Shown one piece after another: positions 48,826 to 62,639 of a DNA stretch of 64,000 bases (position 1 is its first letter; every line of letters begins with the position of its first letter). The notes beneath the pieces were generated by a model. It did no database searches. It was not told the origin of the DNA and saw only the letters and a list, made by a program, of their open reading frames with translations. The position numbers and the translations under genes were made by a program. The stretch is taken from assembly GCA_002633005.1 (NCBI GenBank), contig NMRA01000075.1:140624-204623 (forward strand), read 5' to 3'. This DNA comes from Phoronis australis. Lineage: Eukaryota > Phoronida > Phoronidae.

Positions 48826-51800
48826 GCATTGTGATATTTAAAAGGAGGGTGGCCTCTTCAGTGATAGCACTGCTTTCCAAGAGGGCCCTCAATCACCTCC
48901 GTGAACAGAGCTTAAAACCACAGTTATTGCACTGGAATTTAAGAAGGCAAATATCCTGATGGATTAGGGGACATATGATAAAAATGTAGACCAGCTATCA
49001 GATGGGCATTCATATACTTTTTGAGGCTGCAATGCCATGTGCACCCTGTATAAGGGTGACTTGACGGGCAGCTAAAATGTATGACAAAAATACTTCGATA
49101 GGGAATGGGCAGCAAGATGGTTATCATTGTGGGTCTTGCTTGAGGTGAAAGATAATACAGTGGTCATTAGGTTTTAAGTAGCCAAGGGCCACTTCTGTCT
49201 AAACAAATATCTGCACATTGTCCCTTTAGCCCTCAGCAAAGTCTTCTGTCTGTGGTTTGTATGGGACGTTCATAACAGCCAAAGCAACCTCAGCAAACAC
49301 TCCTTGTCACGGCGCTCAACACATACTACTTGAAATTTTAGTCTCTTCATTTTTGACTCTATTGATGAAAAGTTACAGGTAAATTTGTTAAGGCGATACA
49401 CGACCTTTTGTTTGTAAGTGCCAAACTGTCTGATGTGCCAGGTTGGGTCTATGCACGCTTTGAAACTTGATACCGCGTGTCAGTGAATGGAGGGATTTTA
49501 TGCTATTTAATACCTTCCTAACTATGAATGCTCACTTAAAAAGTGTTTACAAGTTGATAAAAAGATTTTATGGTGTTAAAGGGCCTCAAAGGTGATTTTT
49601 GAAGTTAATAATGTGATCACTGTATTGTAAATGTTAGTGCCAGGATAATGCAGCTGGAATGAGAAAGTGTATTTAAGTCAATAAAGTATGCAGTTTGCCT
49701 ATTATTCTGTTAAGATATATATTATTCGAATTTAAATTGACTTTTGTCATTTCTTAGCGAAAAGTTTATGATTAGCACACTCGTTTGAATATAGCCTAAC
49801 GTACCTGTAAACACCACGTTCATAGTAAAGTTTCAATTACAGTGTCACTTGTCTGAGTGGAACTGGAACAATCCAGTCTACTTTTTCCTTTAACACTGAA
49901 AGAAGTTCTCAACGCCGCCATTTGTTAACTCAAACTGTTTTTCATTGACTGAGGTTTCATTCATAAGTACACAGATTTCATACTACAATGAAAATTACTG
50001 TCTGTTGAAGACAGTTAATCAATTGATACAGCCATGGTGTGATCAAACATCATATTTGCCAGGTGGGCTCCTGCCCTGTCTATCAAGGCACCAATGGGCA
50101 TCCTTTGAATCTATGCCCAATTTATTTGTTATTTTTCTTAATCAGTCTGCCAATCAGTAGCCAGGGGTTGTAGGTAGATGCATGTTATTCCATAACATTA
50201 GCTACTGGTCTTTAGAAGGAGTTGATGAATTCACCTGTGAATAGCCTTTGGCTATGAAAATATTTGTTTTTAATTTTAAACTGAAATCGTGGATTGATTG
50301 GTCTGTTCTGAACAAGAAAACACAGAAGTCAAACATTTGTGGTTTCCGTGGTGAGACACGTGGAAAAAGTTAATGGTTAATGAAAAGAACAAGACCACAC
50401 TGAATACAAATGTCACTGGCCATTCATGATGAGAGTGATTTGGCTTTGTAGGTAATGCCAACAAAATCCCGAAACACTAATATGCTGAATACCTAGATCT
50501 AAGTGAGAAAGTGTGAATGGTCACTCACGAATTTATAAGACACACATTGGTTACTTAAATGGATTTACAGTAATATTCAATATTTAAAGTTGAATACTCT
50601 TTGATGCATTATGTACAAGCTGAAGAATTCATTATGACAACTCCCAAAAGATGTAGTTCTCAAAATAACCCAACATTCTAAAGCCTACATGTCATAAAGC
50701 CCTTGTTTTAACCTAGCCATATAAAACTGTTTTTCTAAATGTCTCCAATTAAGAAGCGTCTAATATTTGTTTAACTGTGACTACAAATGCCTGTAACTTA
50801 TCCTTGAAGATCCAAGTTCTTGTTTGTGTTCTCACTGCCATAGGTGTTTTAGCAAAGTACAACAGGTATCAGTGGAGCACTTGTTGCTCTTTTCATATAT
50901 TGATTCTCAACGAGGACCAATTGGTAACAATAAGCTGTTACAAGTGCTTTTAAATGTGAATGAAAGTGGTTTGAGAGGTTTTTGGAGAGGAAGGAGTAGC
51001 TTTAAATAGGTCTTGGAGGAGTGTGTAATTCTATTCAATTCATTGTCACAAGGGGCTCAGACCACACTTGGGGTAGTGCCTTATCAAACCACTGTCTGAA
51101 AGGCCCACAGGACATACAGGATAAAGTTCACAAAGAGGAAGCAGTAATCTAATTCTTCTGTGGACATCTTGTTACATTAATTTTTGCATCTGAACATCGC
51201 ATTACACAACTGTGGAATCTCTATGAGAATGAAGAAAAAATTAAAATGCGGATAACTTTCATGGAAGTGAAAATATTCAGACTGCAGTGGGCACTTGACT
51301 GAAAAAATGTGACAACGGTGACTTAAAATTTTACATGTTAAGAAGGTGACATTCAGGCATAATAATGGGTCAATCAATCAAACATTGAGTAGGGGGCGTA
51401 AAAGCAAGGTTGTAAAATCTGGGGGTGGTGGACCACATTTGCTTAAGTGCCTGGCAAGTGGNAGTGGGGGGTGGGGGAAATTGTAATTTTCGAACCAAAA
51501 TGCCCGCGTAGTCCCTAAAAACCATGTGCTGTTTCTTGGCAATGTAGGGTTAGGAGGGTGTGTCCACAAAAAATCCATCTATGAAGAAAGTGGAAACGTT
51601 AAACAAATGACTGTTTGTGCATTGTGTTCATTTCTAAGGTACAAGGTAAAGAGCCGAATGCCTAATGTCAGCTTGTAAAGTTTCTACGAACTGGTAATCG
51701 TGTGAAATGTTGTGAAAAATTCCTAATGCCTGTTTGCAAAGTTTAACAGTTACAATTACCCAAGCATCTGAACATCCATGTTGGCATTATTATGAAAACA

Positions 51801-52761
51801 AACTTAACAAAAGAAAAATAATAACAATATTTTGATAGAACGCTCAAGGGTAGGTATAGGGTAGGAATCAAAACAGATACATAGTGTATCTTTTGCATGA
51901 CAGCTCACAACTTAGGAACACATGGTTAATGATAAATACCGTACTATTCACTGGTTATTTGGGGTCACTATATTGCCGAATATTCCATAAAATGATATCA
52001 AGGTGTTAGAATTGAAAGCAAGGCAATAATAGAGAAGGAAACGATTTGTATTTGACAAGGCTTTCACGGTCTATTTACCGCAGAGTGATCGGCAATTTAC
52101 TGATGAAAGAAACCTAATCATTTATGTGTTTGTGTGTGTAACTATGACCTAAACACATGCTCAACGTTTTATATATTATTAAGGTTTCGTTTCTTATCAA
52201 TTGAATTTGATAATTCTTGACTGTCCGAAATGAATTCAGTTGCATGAATTTACTTTACTCTCAGTAAAATAATGCATTTATACTCTGTTCCTAGAGCAGT
52301 TATGATAATTGGTTTGTAGAACATTTAGTTTCATCAAAACATAAAATCATATGGAAACATTAGAATCAACCATATGGGTACACATGTGGCCACAAGGCAT
52401 ACATCAAGTCGTAAGTCATAATTATATGTTTGCCAGATTATTCTCAAATGCTGATCAAAGTAGCAGTGGAAGGGTACAGTCATGTTTGCGACTTGTTTGT
52501 TTTTTGAACAATTGTCCCACATCCCTCCACAGCATTAGAATGTTTTGATTTTTGAATTTTTGAATGCTTTTGTGCTTCTACTCTCGACTTACTCTTATTT
52601 TCTAGTGCATATTTCACGGGTATGGTTAAAAACGTCATCTGTGTGTTTGTGGGTGTCGGCGATGGAAATTTGCCCATTGCAGTACAGCCCGCTTTTTCAT
52701 TGTAAAATTTTTGCTGTGGTACAGTTGGTATTACAATTTATTGTTGAAGTGTCATTGCTGT

Positions 52762-52814
52762 TAATCATTATCATCACCATTAGCATTATCATTGTTATTA
52801 TTGTTATTATTATG
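52762..52814. repeat. Interrupted ATT/ATC trinucleotide repeat
   Basis: An imperfect run of tat, cat and tgt triplets. Confidence 0.7.
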
Positions 52815-54213
52815 GCTTTTAACCAGTGTTGATGTACCACTAATACCTTGTAATAGTCCTGTAGCTACTAGAAAAGAAAAGAAAAGAATTTTTTCTTTTC
52901 TAAGATATACCAGTAATTTTGTAACATGTACTCCATCTTGTGATCACTTCACATACCAATGTGAAACCAGTATGCTTGTGAACAGGCAACATAACTGACA
53001 CTTGATCATAAGTACAACCTTTAGTTCTTAGGCAAACTTCAGTGATGATGTATATGTAAAGCATTTAAGTCCAGTAATCATTGGGACACTTCCTCAGTGC
53101 AAAGTTCTTTGACTGTGAAGCCATAAAGTCACATTCTTATGTGAACAATAGTTGAACTACCACACAACCCTAGTTAACATAAAAAACCTATTAGCCAATA
53201 ATAGCCAATAGTCAACATGTGTTGTAACCAATTGGGCACAAGTGTCAACATATCATGCTCAGCTAATGTGTCCACAAACACTTCAAGAACCACCTGGTTA
53301 CCCAGTAGTCTAGACAAGATGAGAGTGCTTTCAGATAGAGGCGTGGTTTCACCCACAATTTAAAGTGATATATTTCTTTCTGTCCACGAATTCCCTTGTT
53401 CCTCCCAAACCATACATGCTTTTTAAAAAACTACATTTTGCCAAGTAAAGCTGGCTAAGAAAATCAAATTAAGTTTTAACTCTCATAAAACAGTCTTGTT
53501 ATATTTCTTGCTGTGGTAGAATTTTATTTCCATTACGATAAAAAATGATGCAGATTTTGTAGTCTATTGATCAGTCATGTAAAACCTGTGCTGAATGAGC
53601 AGTTCACAACTCTCATTAGGGTCCCCTTCCGTGTTGTACATTCACACTTCCAGCTTGCATGCCCTGTTGTCGCCGTTTAGTTTGCTACCACCTTCATTTC
53701 ACCTATTGCCTGATGATGAGACATGTCTCAAAATATAGCAACTATTTCAACTTGTTTGTCTGTTATGTCTCTTGGTGTTTTGCTTCATAACTACACACCT
53801 AAAGACAGGAAACTGTGAAGAGACTAACGAGCGAGCGAGTACTATATAGCTGTCTAACAAACAGTACAGTGATTATCGTGCAGGTTGTCAACCACGTTTA
53901 ACTAATCTTTAAGAATAAACATTCAGTTACAAACTGGTGACATCCTACACAAAACTCGCTTTCAAATGGCCTTGTTCTTTGAACATATTCCGTTGACCCC
54001 ATTTTCTTGATCCCTATTATCCATCAATGGCCGGTCATGTTTATGGACTGTTTCACGACACCTTCGACAATAAGTTTGTACAAGAACTGCAAGTATCGCC
54101 AACTCTCAATATCACGGTCAGGTTCCAGGCTTTTTTGTGGATCACAGCAATTACCACATTATAGCAATGGCTTCAGAACAATAAACTGAGACCTGGAACA
54201 CCTTTTTCACCCT

Positions 54214-54276
54214 AGACGGATTAGAGAGTCTATTTGGGTGAGAGATATAGACGGATTAGAGAGTCTATTTGGGTGA
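54214..54276. repeat. 28-bp direct repeat, period 35
   Basis: agacggattagagagtctat and onward occurs at 54214-54241 and again at 54249-54276. Confidence 0.9.
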
Positions 54277-56579
54277 AAAAAAAAGAAAAAAGTGGCTCAG
54301 TTATGAACAGAGAAGATGGGGGATATAAATTGGTAAACTTTGGAAGAGTGTCATCACATCGCCACCTAGTGTCCAATAGCTTCCAAAGATGGCTGCTGTG
54401 AGTAGCCGAAACTGCCAAGGTACAACGTTTTTGCTTGGTTGTGTTAGATGATGTTCATTATTCATCATAACTTTCCCAAACGATTATGATAAACTTTAGC
54501 TAAAATGCTTTAGTTGGAATCGGTTCACTGACAGGTGTTTTCAATCCGAAAGTGTTCACCAGAGTGTTTCTATTGGGTTTTTGTGACTCTTTGAAGCATG
54601 GAAGATAATTCACTATGTTAGTCCGGATGTTGCACAAAAGATGGTTATAAGGCTTAAAAATGAATAAGATTGATATGTGGATTTGGAAACCACTGTTGTC
54701 TGGAGCTGATATTTGTAATGACTCGCAACTAATTGTTACACTAAGATAAAAAATTAAGCTTTGTTAATAAGAGGATTTGTAATCCTGGTTTATACAGTAA
54801 GTGAAACTTTATATCAGCTGGTGTATGAAGTATAATTTCAAAAATGAAGAAATGTCACAGTGTTATAGCGGTTGGAATCTGATCCACTTCCCTATTATGA
54901 GCATGTGTCCTTCTGACACTGCGTGGTTAAGTCACCTGAGTAAGTATGGTAGGTGCCCAAATTCATGGCACAAAATCTGAGCCTGTAACGTAAACCAGCG
55001 AACTAGTACTGTTACTATATTACAATCGCTCCCTTTAAATATGTGTGAAACTGAATTTTTAATAAAATTTTAAGTTTAATTTTTTAAAGACGCAACTCTG
55101 TTTCGCTCTCTAAAACACGAAAATCGAAATAAACCCTTTACTCTCTCATATAGTTCATCCCAAAATAATCGTTACTGTGATAGGATTGAGTTTCCCTTTT
55201 CAACCCAAGTCACAGGAAATGTGTACAGGTGCCATTTTTGAATAGGCAATTTCAGGGTTGGTAGACCTCAACAAACTCTGAAGCATTTTCTTGAGTCATT
55301 GGTGATTTCAGTGTTCTGGAACAGTAGTTTAGCATATTGTGAGACTGATTGCATGAGAGTATAAGGCCTAATTTGATGTTCACTTTTCAGCCAGCTTAAA
55401 CAGGGTGGTCAGGTGAACCACAAAATGCCTGACCAACATTGAACAACATGGTGTGGTACTTCACTTTTTATTAAATGGTGAAATTGATGGATAACAATTA
55501 GCTCAAAGAAAACCACACATTACTGTTGTGGCTCAAAATATTTTGTTAGTCTTGGGCAAATTTGGAACAGGTTCTGCCCTGCAACTGTATGCATTGAGTA
55601 GTTGAAGAAACTAGAAAAATAGTGTAATTGAATATTAAACATTGGTCTTTTCATTAATATTTTACAAAAATAGTTGGCAAACAGCAACTTTTCTGTTTTT
55701 CTAAAATGCTTACCTTGCTTCGATTCATCGAATTTTGATAGTTGAGTAATTGAATCTTTTTTCCTATTTTTTTGCCAAATTGACATAAACCTACTATGCA
55801 AAAGGTAAATGAAAATCCTCATTGCGGCATTTTTCAAATTTTTAGAAATTTACAAAAAACAACTTTAGTTTGTATGACTGGCATGAAAGTGTCGGATGTG
55901 GCGTCAAAACTTGTGGACAATTTGATGACTGTGATTTCATAGCAGCAAATATAGAAGTTTACCTGTTATTGTAATGCTACACACATGCATCACTTTGCCC
56001 AAAGTTTAAGTAAATTCAGCAAAAGAATGTGGGCTTTGAACAGTGTTTACATTACAAGACAACAGGCCTTTTGTAGGTGGAATATGGGTGCAGGTTTTAA
56101 ACCACAGTGTCATATTTTACCAAATCGTTTATAAAAACTTCCATGTATAAACTTTTAATGAAAGTTTATTTAAACAACTTCTTTACCTGAATCTGATTGA
56201 TAATATTTACCGTTGATCGTTCAACACGATGCAAAATGCTTGGTGACTGTTTGGGTATCATTTTAATACTGCTCACTTAAGCTGCCTTAGCCTGGAAAGC
56301 CTACAAAATTTCAGATACAATTAAAATCACCATGGATAACTGAAATGTGATTCAAATGTAGTGCCATTAATTATATTTCACTAGTTACATGATATAGTGA
56401 GATTTATGAGAATCTATTAGCTCAAAGCAGTTTCCTCTCATGTAAAGGTCAGTACAGGTTTGATGATTATATTTTCGTTTGTCAGGTGAACTTGTATAAT
56501 CCAAATATCGAGTAAACTTTGTAAATACTATCAGTTTTTGGCAAAATTAGAACTAAGAGGAAAACAAAAACAAAGCTAG

Positions 56580-57037
56580 AGTGCAGCATGAAAACGACAT
56601 TTCGGTATTAATCGAACATCTTCTTCAGGTACAATAGTCAGACAAAAAATCTCGTAACAGCTAATTGTTTACTTCACATCGCTATGCATGGCACAGGATC
56701 TATCATCAAATAGAAACTCTACCAGCCTGTATGCCCCAATGATCCTATTGGGTAATTTTTTAATGGTACACTCTATTCTGTGGTGCTGTAGGAGCAATAA
56801 AATCCTGTTCCCATGTTGATGTCTTCTAAATGGGAAAGATTTAAAAATCTTCTTCTGAAAAGATCCTGTCTCCCACCAGAAAATGTCTACACTCTTTGCC
56901 AGAGCTTTGAGGGGTAGCTCTGTAAATTTAACCCTGCGGCTAGTTTTGATTAACAAAATAAAGTAACATTCAAACATTTTGATTGGTTGGAAAATAACAT
57001 TCAGATATTTGACAAATACACCAGCATACTTCTCCAT
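56580..57037 (-). mobile_element. Possible Penelope-like retroelement 3' region
   Basis: The minus strand reads cctgaagaagatgttcgatt followed by aataccgaaatgtcgtt (plus 56590-56630). This cctgaagaag...cgaaatgtcg pattern is common just past the stop of Penelope-like and similar retroelements. A 122-codon frame precedes it but matches nothing I recognise. Confidence 0.3.
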
Positions 57038-57374
57038 CTATTGAGAAGTTAAGTTTGTGACTTGTGGCTGCTGCAACTACGAGAATAGATGTAATCTATG
57101 CATTTTTGTCGTGGCATATATTCATGATAACAAATCATTAAATGAACACAACAAAACAAAAGAATTCAGAGTACTTTTCTGGCTCATTTCCCAATCATAT
57201 GTTTATGGCAAACATCCAAGCTGAGGCATACACAATGATGCCCTTTTGCGAAGTTTCAGCGTGTCGCTCATCGTTCTTTATTTTTCAGGGGCACCTTCCT
57301 CCATAGGTGGCACTGTGACAGAATGCATCATTGAATTCCTAAATTCCTCATTACATTGCCATTCTTACCATCAG

Positions 57375-57622
57375 GTATCTTGGAACACTGAGTCTCAAGT
57401 CGAACCAAAATGGCGGCCGCTTGAAACGTGCTCAGAGCTGTGAGAACCTGTACTTTCTCACTTCACACCAGAGGGAGCTGTGCAAGAAATCGCATGATGT
57501 GGAGCTCATCGGTGAAGGAGCCGCCCTCGGTATTGAGGAATGCCAGGTACAGTTCAAGGCGTGGCGCTGGAACTGCTCAACATTCAACACGACCAACGTA
57601 TTTGGAAGGCTGCTAGATATCA
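57375..57622 (+). CDS. Wnt exon (first seen)
   Basis: The acceptor is cttaccatcag and the first base completes a codon from an unseen exon. The frame upstream has stops (57304, 57316, 57340) and no ATG, so this is not the first coding exon. It carries the first Cys block and the RWNC motif. The donor is GATATCA|gtaagt, phase 1. A better-looking acceptor at 57290 would bring in stops. Confidence 0.85.
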
Positions 57623-60600
57623 GTAAGTACCTACAGGTCGATTGTATGCAACTGATACAGTTGTTATGGTAATTATTCACTCATTTTGCACAAGAATTTT
57701 AATTAAAATTGCCAAAGTTACCACGATTCTAATTTTCAAAGGATGATTACCTTGGTGTAAATCAGGGAACAATGCCTACATTGTGGAAATCAAGTTAACA
57801 ATAAACTAAGAAATGGTCATTTTGGCAGAGAAATTAGTCGAAATAAATTTCCCTTGTCCAATGTATTTTGTGCTAAGTAAGTGAAGATTTATTGCATTAA
57901 CAAAAACCCCAATTTGGTTTGAATTACAAACGATGGTGGCTTCTAAATGGAGGCTTGTCCAGATTATAACAGTTGCAACATTTAAAACTGGTTTATAGTA
58001 TTTACACCGAGAGTTATAATATTTAAATCAGTTTAAAAGTTGTAACCGCCTTGGTGTGAACAGGGCAAAAGATCATATTCTCCTAAGAACGACCTTTTGA
58101 TGACACTCAGGGAATTGCCAAATCTATGTTCCATGAAATGAGCCAAGTTTCTGATGCCATATGAGGCATCAACCAGCCAGGGCACTCACTGCAGCCCCCA
58201 GTTAATCATGCCAACTAAAACGATGATTCGTTTTTGTTGTGATCACTTATTCCAACATGGTGGTGATATCAGTGGGGACACTGTTCATCAGAATAGAGGA
58301 GCATCCCTCCAGGAGTGTGACTGGTTCTTCTCTTTCATGTATCACAAAGTGGCTATAAACCTGCACTCCACCAAAGAAACAAACTTTTGATTTAAACCAC
58401 TTACTGCATAGAATTGTCCTTTACGCAGATGAAAAATGATTTGTGGGCAAACAATGGACAATTCGTTGAGAACATTCTTGGTGCATCATGGCATGATAAG
58501 CCAGAGAGCTTGCCCTGGAGGCTGGAAATCATCTATAATTTGACTATAAGGAACCATTTGGGATGAATTTCATAGTTTAAGTGGTCCAAATGAAAATTTG
58601 CTTTTCACAACAGGCTTGTTTACACAGGCTTGAAATAAAAAAATCAGGCGTGTGATTTTGCGCCTAGTTGATTACTGGGGACCACTGCTTGAGGTGTTCT
58701 TAAAATATAACTACACAAACTAACCCTGAAATGTATACATGTTACACTTTCACTGAACACAGTTGTTGAGGAATGTCTTAATTTGTCCAATTTTCCACTC
58801 AGTGGGAAATGACAAACACAGCCCTCAAGAAATGACAGTTTCAATAGTGAAGAAAGTGAAAGGTGGTGTTTTTATTTGTTGCTTATTTAATTAACAAAGT
58901 AAAAGAATAACTTATAACACATTGTTCTTGCTTTTCGCATGCCATATGTCGAAGGCTTTGATGCAGTCAGTAGGAGGTTTAATATAATTACAGTCTTAGA
59001 TCTGTTTTAAGAGGCAGAGGATTATGACTTTCAGGGTAGAAAATGATTGGGAAGAGAAACGTTGAGAAAAATTGGAAGCCGTGTGAAGTGCCATCTGTTG
59101 TGAGGTTGAATACCGGTTTATTTTATAATATGAAGAAAAGCGAACATAGTTACAAGACATAAAGTGGAGTTCCTTGATTGCTTCAACAGGAAGATTTGTT
59201 ATTGCTAGCTCAGTTTATTCCAGTTTGACCTAATTAACGCTTTATGTGTCTTTGAGTCAATTTGGTATCTTATAAAACCTCAGTGGTATTACGTAACCAA
59301 TTACTGTAAAACTTGTGAGCAAAACCTTGGTATAGTAAGTCAAATAGCAAAGACTGGCCATTCTTAATTATTTTTTTAATTTTTACTTTAATTAACAATT
59401 GTACTCTCTTTAAAGACTTTTCTTACATGATGAGTCATAAGTTAACTAATTTATTATACCTAAGGATTCAAAGTCACCGACTTCAAAAATGAAGAAGGTG
59501 AAATTACAAACAACTAAATAAATAAAATTTTTGTGGTCACAGCATGTATTCGATGTGAGGATTGGAGTTGAAAGTTACATGTTTTCAATTAAGATTCAAT
59601 TTGGCAAGTTAATTACAATTCAAGATAACAATCGTCTTAAGTTGTCCATTACTTGTTTTTTCAGTTTGCACATATCACTCATAAACAATTATGCCTCAGA
59701 CCATTCACTGCTATAGGTCTCAACTGCATCCTTACTCAGATGGGAAATGATTTCCAGACTTCGAAAGAACTAATGGTTTTTTTATTCCTTAATTGAGTCC
59801 AATTGCTCGGCACATAAAATGACACTCTGTGACCAGCCAACTTACAGAGCCTGGCCTCAAGCAATCAAAGTTCCGAAATCATCTCCAAATTGTGAGGAGC
59901 AGTTTGAGACCAGTTTCAAAAGGGCGAGTGATCTGACTCAAAAGTTAGTTTTTGTGAAGAAAGGCAGGTTTATAGGTGCTTAAATTAAGAAAAAGTCAAT
60001 AATACACAGGTACAGAAAGTAGTGGTTCATGCACAGATTGACCTTGTGTGTAACTTGCACACATACATTACAAAGGATTTGCGAGAGCGAATGGGATTCT
60101 GGAGAAATGCCCATCTCAGACATGGCAAAGATTATTTTTAAATGCTCAACTGGCTTAATGCCCATCCCAATATGTATTTCCATTACTAACCCAGATTTGT
60201 AAGGTAACACAGTTTTCAACAGCAGAACAATCAATGAAGTTCCGCGTGGACTATTTCTGCTAGATGTATAAAGGTAAAATGGAAACCCTTGTTCCTTCAA
60301 ATCTTTTCAAAATTACGTAAATTATAACTCATGAAATCCAATATTTCCAAGTCCTTAGTAAACTTATGTTATGCACATGAAAATAGTGCCCGAAGGTTTT
60401 TAGGCATGTGACCACATTTTTTTCTCAAAATTGTGTGTTTTCTATGGAGGTCACCAGGGAGACTTCCAGACTTTTACATGTAGCCTGAAGCTTTCAAACA
60501 GTAATATTCTCTTAGCGACATAACTGTCTGGAGTTTTCTTTTTTTATAGACTATGAGCTTGAGAACTTAGCTTTCGAAATGAAGACTTACATTTGTGAAG

Positions 60601-62639
60601 AAATTCAGTCGCAAAACTTGCAATTCTCTTTATTCATTACTTAAAAATAATGCTCTTTAAGACTTCTTAGCTCAAGGTCTAAGAGTAAAAAAGAAAATTT
60701 TCACATGCCAAGTTACGCCGATCTTCCAAACAGATGGTAAACAATTGTTCTGTGACTTCACCGTTGGAGCATCATTTTTGGGCCATGCAATACACCTCTG
60801 TGTTATTCGAAATTCTAAAAATATGAACGTTTGCATGGTTTAAATAGAGAATATTTTACCTTTTATTGCAGATGGAAGAGAGAAAGCATTTGTGCATTCT
60901 ATAATGTCTTCAGGAGTGATGCACATTATTACAAGGGCATGCGCTAGTGGAGAAATGATGCATTGTGGGTGCAATGAAGACATCAGATACAAGGACACAA
61001 AAGGTAATATCTTCAATACATTGATAACGTTAGTTTTTCCCAATTATTGATATGTGCTATTCATTTAGGTTTTACATTCAATGGAAATGAAGTATTTTTT
61101 GTTTTTGAGTTGACTTTTTACCAAAATTATTTGCAAAGATTGTGAGACATAAATTTGGCATATGACTTTATGAAAATGGCATGGAGAAAGCAACAAATTG
61201 CACGGTGGCGACACCTTCAAAATGATCAGGTAACAACTTCATGTTGTGGAAAGCTGATAAGGATGTACAACATTGTTGCCAACAGTTGAGAGTGACAAAA
61301 CTCCGGGTACACCAGGATTGAAAGTTGGACATCCAGAAATAAAGCAGACAATCTGCATGCCAAAACACAAGGATGAAATGTCTCTGGTCAGACGCAAAGT
61401 GCTCCAACAGGTTTTTTAAGTAGAATGGGAATGCAGGGCTCTATCGCTTGGAAATCACTCTAATATTTATTTACCTAAACACCATTCAACAAAGAATGGA
61501 CTCACCGGAGACAGCCCAAGAGTTGTTATCTCTGCGGCGAAGGATGTTAAAGTTGAGTCTCCGATGAGTTGCCAGCAGTCACTGGTACGGTGCGCGGCTT
61601 TTGATGCTCTGCGGCATAGTCCTAACTATCCCCAATTCCCGTACCAGGATGAATTTTGAAAATAAGTCAATTTCACTACTTGTCAAAAAGGACAATTTGA
61701 TGGTGAGGGACACTGGACAAACCTTCAAAAAGTGGATGGAGTTGGCAAGTTTTTTGTGAGCCAAAACCAGAGAGCACGATCTGAGTTATCTCTACATGTG
61801 AATATAGGCAGATGAAAACAGCACGACATTATCTAATTGTAAAGTCGCTGGGGCATCAATCAAAAGCAATCCCAAGTCAGGCTGTTGAAAGCATTTCTGC
61901 CATTTTTTCACTGGGGTATACATTTAAAACGCTTCTTTAGCGCTGAACTTTTTTGAGGGGACTCACAAAATTACGTCAATTCCAGTATGGTGGATCTTGA
62001 TGAGCCTGAATTCATGGTCGAGCCGGCCTCTATACCTGGTGACTGGGTGTGCTATTTCTTATTGACTATTCAGAAGAAAAAAGTACCTCTACTGAAGCTT
62101 CAGTAATTCCCTAATATGCACAGAAGCATATCACTCTGAAGAAAGTGTTGAATTGTTGGCTGAGTGGTGTTTTAGGGTTTAAAAATATTACTGAATGAAT
62201 GACACTTCAAGTCATAGACAATGTGTACATGCGCCAATTTCGAATTTGCAATTTTAGAGATGGCCAACCTCAATAAACTCTCATGCGTTTTCTTGAGTAG
62301 TTGATGGTTTTGTGTTCTTAAAATGAAAGTACAATCCTCCTTTTGAGGTTGATTTTATGTAAATAAAAGGCGTAACTGATATTTGCTTTTTTACCAAGGC
62401 AAAATGGTGCTTAAAGCAGCATCTGTGATTGAATTTGATGTAACTATCCTCTTGGTCTAGATTATCAGCTCATTGTTAAATTTGTGTCTTTTGCATCATG
62501 CTCAGGTAAATTTGAATGGGGAGGTTGCTCACACGACACACGGTACAGCGACGGGTTTACTGCACAGTTTGTAGATAACCAGAAGGACAACTCTGTCATT
62601 GATATGATGAACAAATGGAACAACAAGGCTGGCAGACAG
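57375..62639 (+). CDS. Wnt ligand, N-terminal half (three exons), WntA-like
   Basis: Wnts are secreted lipid-modified glycoproteins that signal through Frizzled receptors. Three exons (57375-57622, 60872-61003, 62506-62639) join in phase (1, 1) to about 171 residues. Wnt hallmarks in order: YLG, SCENLYFLTSHQRELCKKS, GAALGIEECQVQFKAWRWNC, NVFGRLL, KAFVHSIMSSGVMHIITRAC, CGC, FEWGGCSHD, FVD and NKWNNKAGRQ. The signal-peptide exon is upstream and not identified. The later exons, including the acylated Ser loop (CKCHG.SGSC), lie beyond the right edge. The Trp in KWNN, where most Wnts have His, and FEWGGCSHD point to the WntA group, which vertebrates lack. I assign this from memory and treat it as tentative; Wnt4, Wnt8 and Wnt16 are alternatives. 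Confidence 0.9.
57623..60871. other. Wnt intron
   Basis: AT-rich and CpG-poor. It holds weak members of the 35480/42330 repeat family at 58385-58620 and 59720-59930. No exon was seen. Confidence 0.5.
60872..61003 (+). CDS. Wnt exon (second seen)
   Basis: The acceptor is ttttattgcag. AT completes AAT with the preceding A. The exon encodes GREKAFVHSIMSSGVMHIIT, then RACASGEMMHCGC. The donor is AAAAG|gtaata, phase 1. Confidence 0.92.
61500..61647. repeat. Two small inverted repeats in a local CpG-rich patch
   Basis: actcaccggagac (61500-61512) pairs with gtctccgatgagt (61557-61569) at 12 of 13 positions. ctggtacgg (61582-61590) pairs perfectly with ccgtaccag (61639-61647). The patch sits in an otherwise CpG-poor Wnt intron. 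Confidence 0.55.
62220..62320 (+). repeat. ~110-bp dispersed repeat family, member in Wnt intron
   Basis: Contains gcgccaatttcgaatttgca and ctcaataaactct...cgttttcttgag, as in 37600-37712. Confidence 0.6.
62506..62639 (+). CDS. Wnt exon (third seen)
   Basis: The acceptor is catcatgctcag. GT completes GGT with the preceding G. The exon encodes KFEWGGCSHDTRYSDGFTAQ, FVDNQKDNSVIDMMNKWNNK and AGRQ. The donor is CAG|gtaggg, phase 0. Confidence 0.92.

Larger units (their letters stand above)
39300..57374. other. Gene-free, CpG-depleted region
   Basis: No exon was recognised in 18 kb. It holds dispersed repeats (42330-42570, 44150-44245, 46430-46620, 48370-48750, 55215-55320), an N-joined duplication (43641-46324), microsatellites, a single N at 51462 and a possible Penelope-like 3' end near 56580. 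Confidence 0.45.

Noticed and set aside
56669-57037. 122-codon minus-strand ORF as a host gene
   Set aside because: No recognisable domain, and it sits next to a retroelement-like 3' motif. Listed only as a possible element remnant.
57246-57443. ORF starting MRSFSVSLIVLYFSG as the Wnt signal peptide exon
   Set aside because: It is in a different frame from the Wnt exon, and the Wnt frame has stops at 57304, 57316 and 57340, so it cannot be read through.
61168-61764. Minus-strand ORFs in the Wnt intron as a transposase
   Set aside because: No catalytic motif or known transposase signature could be seen.
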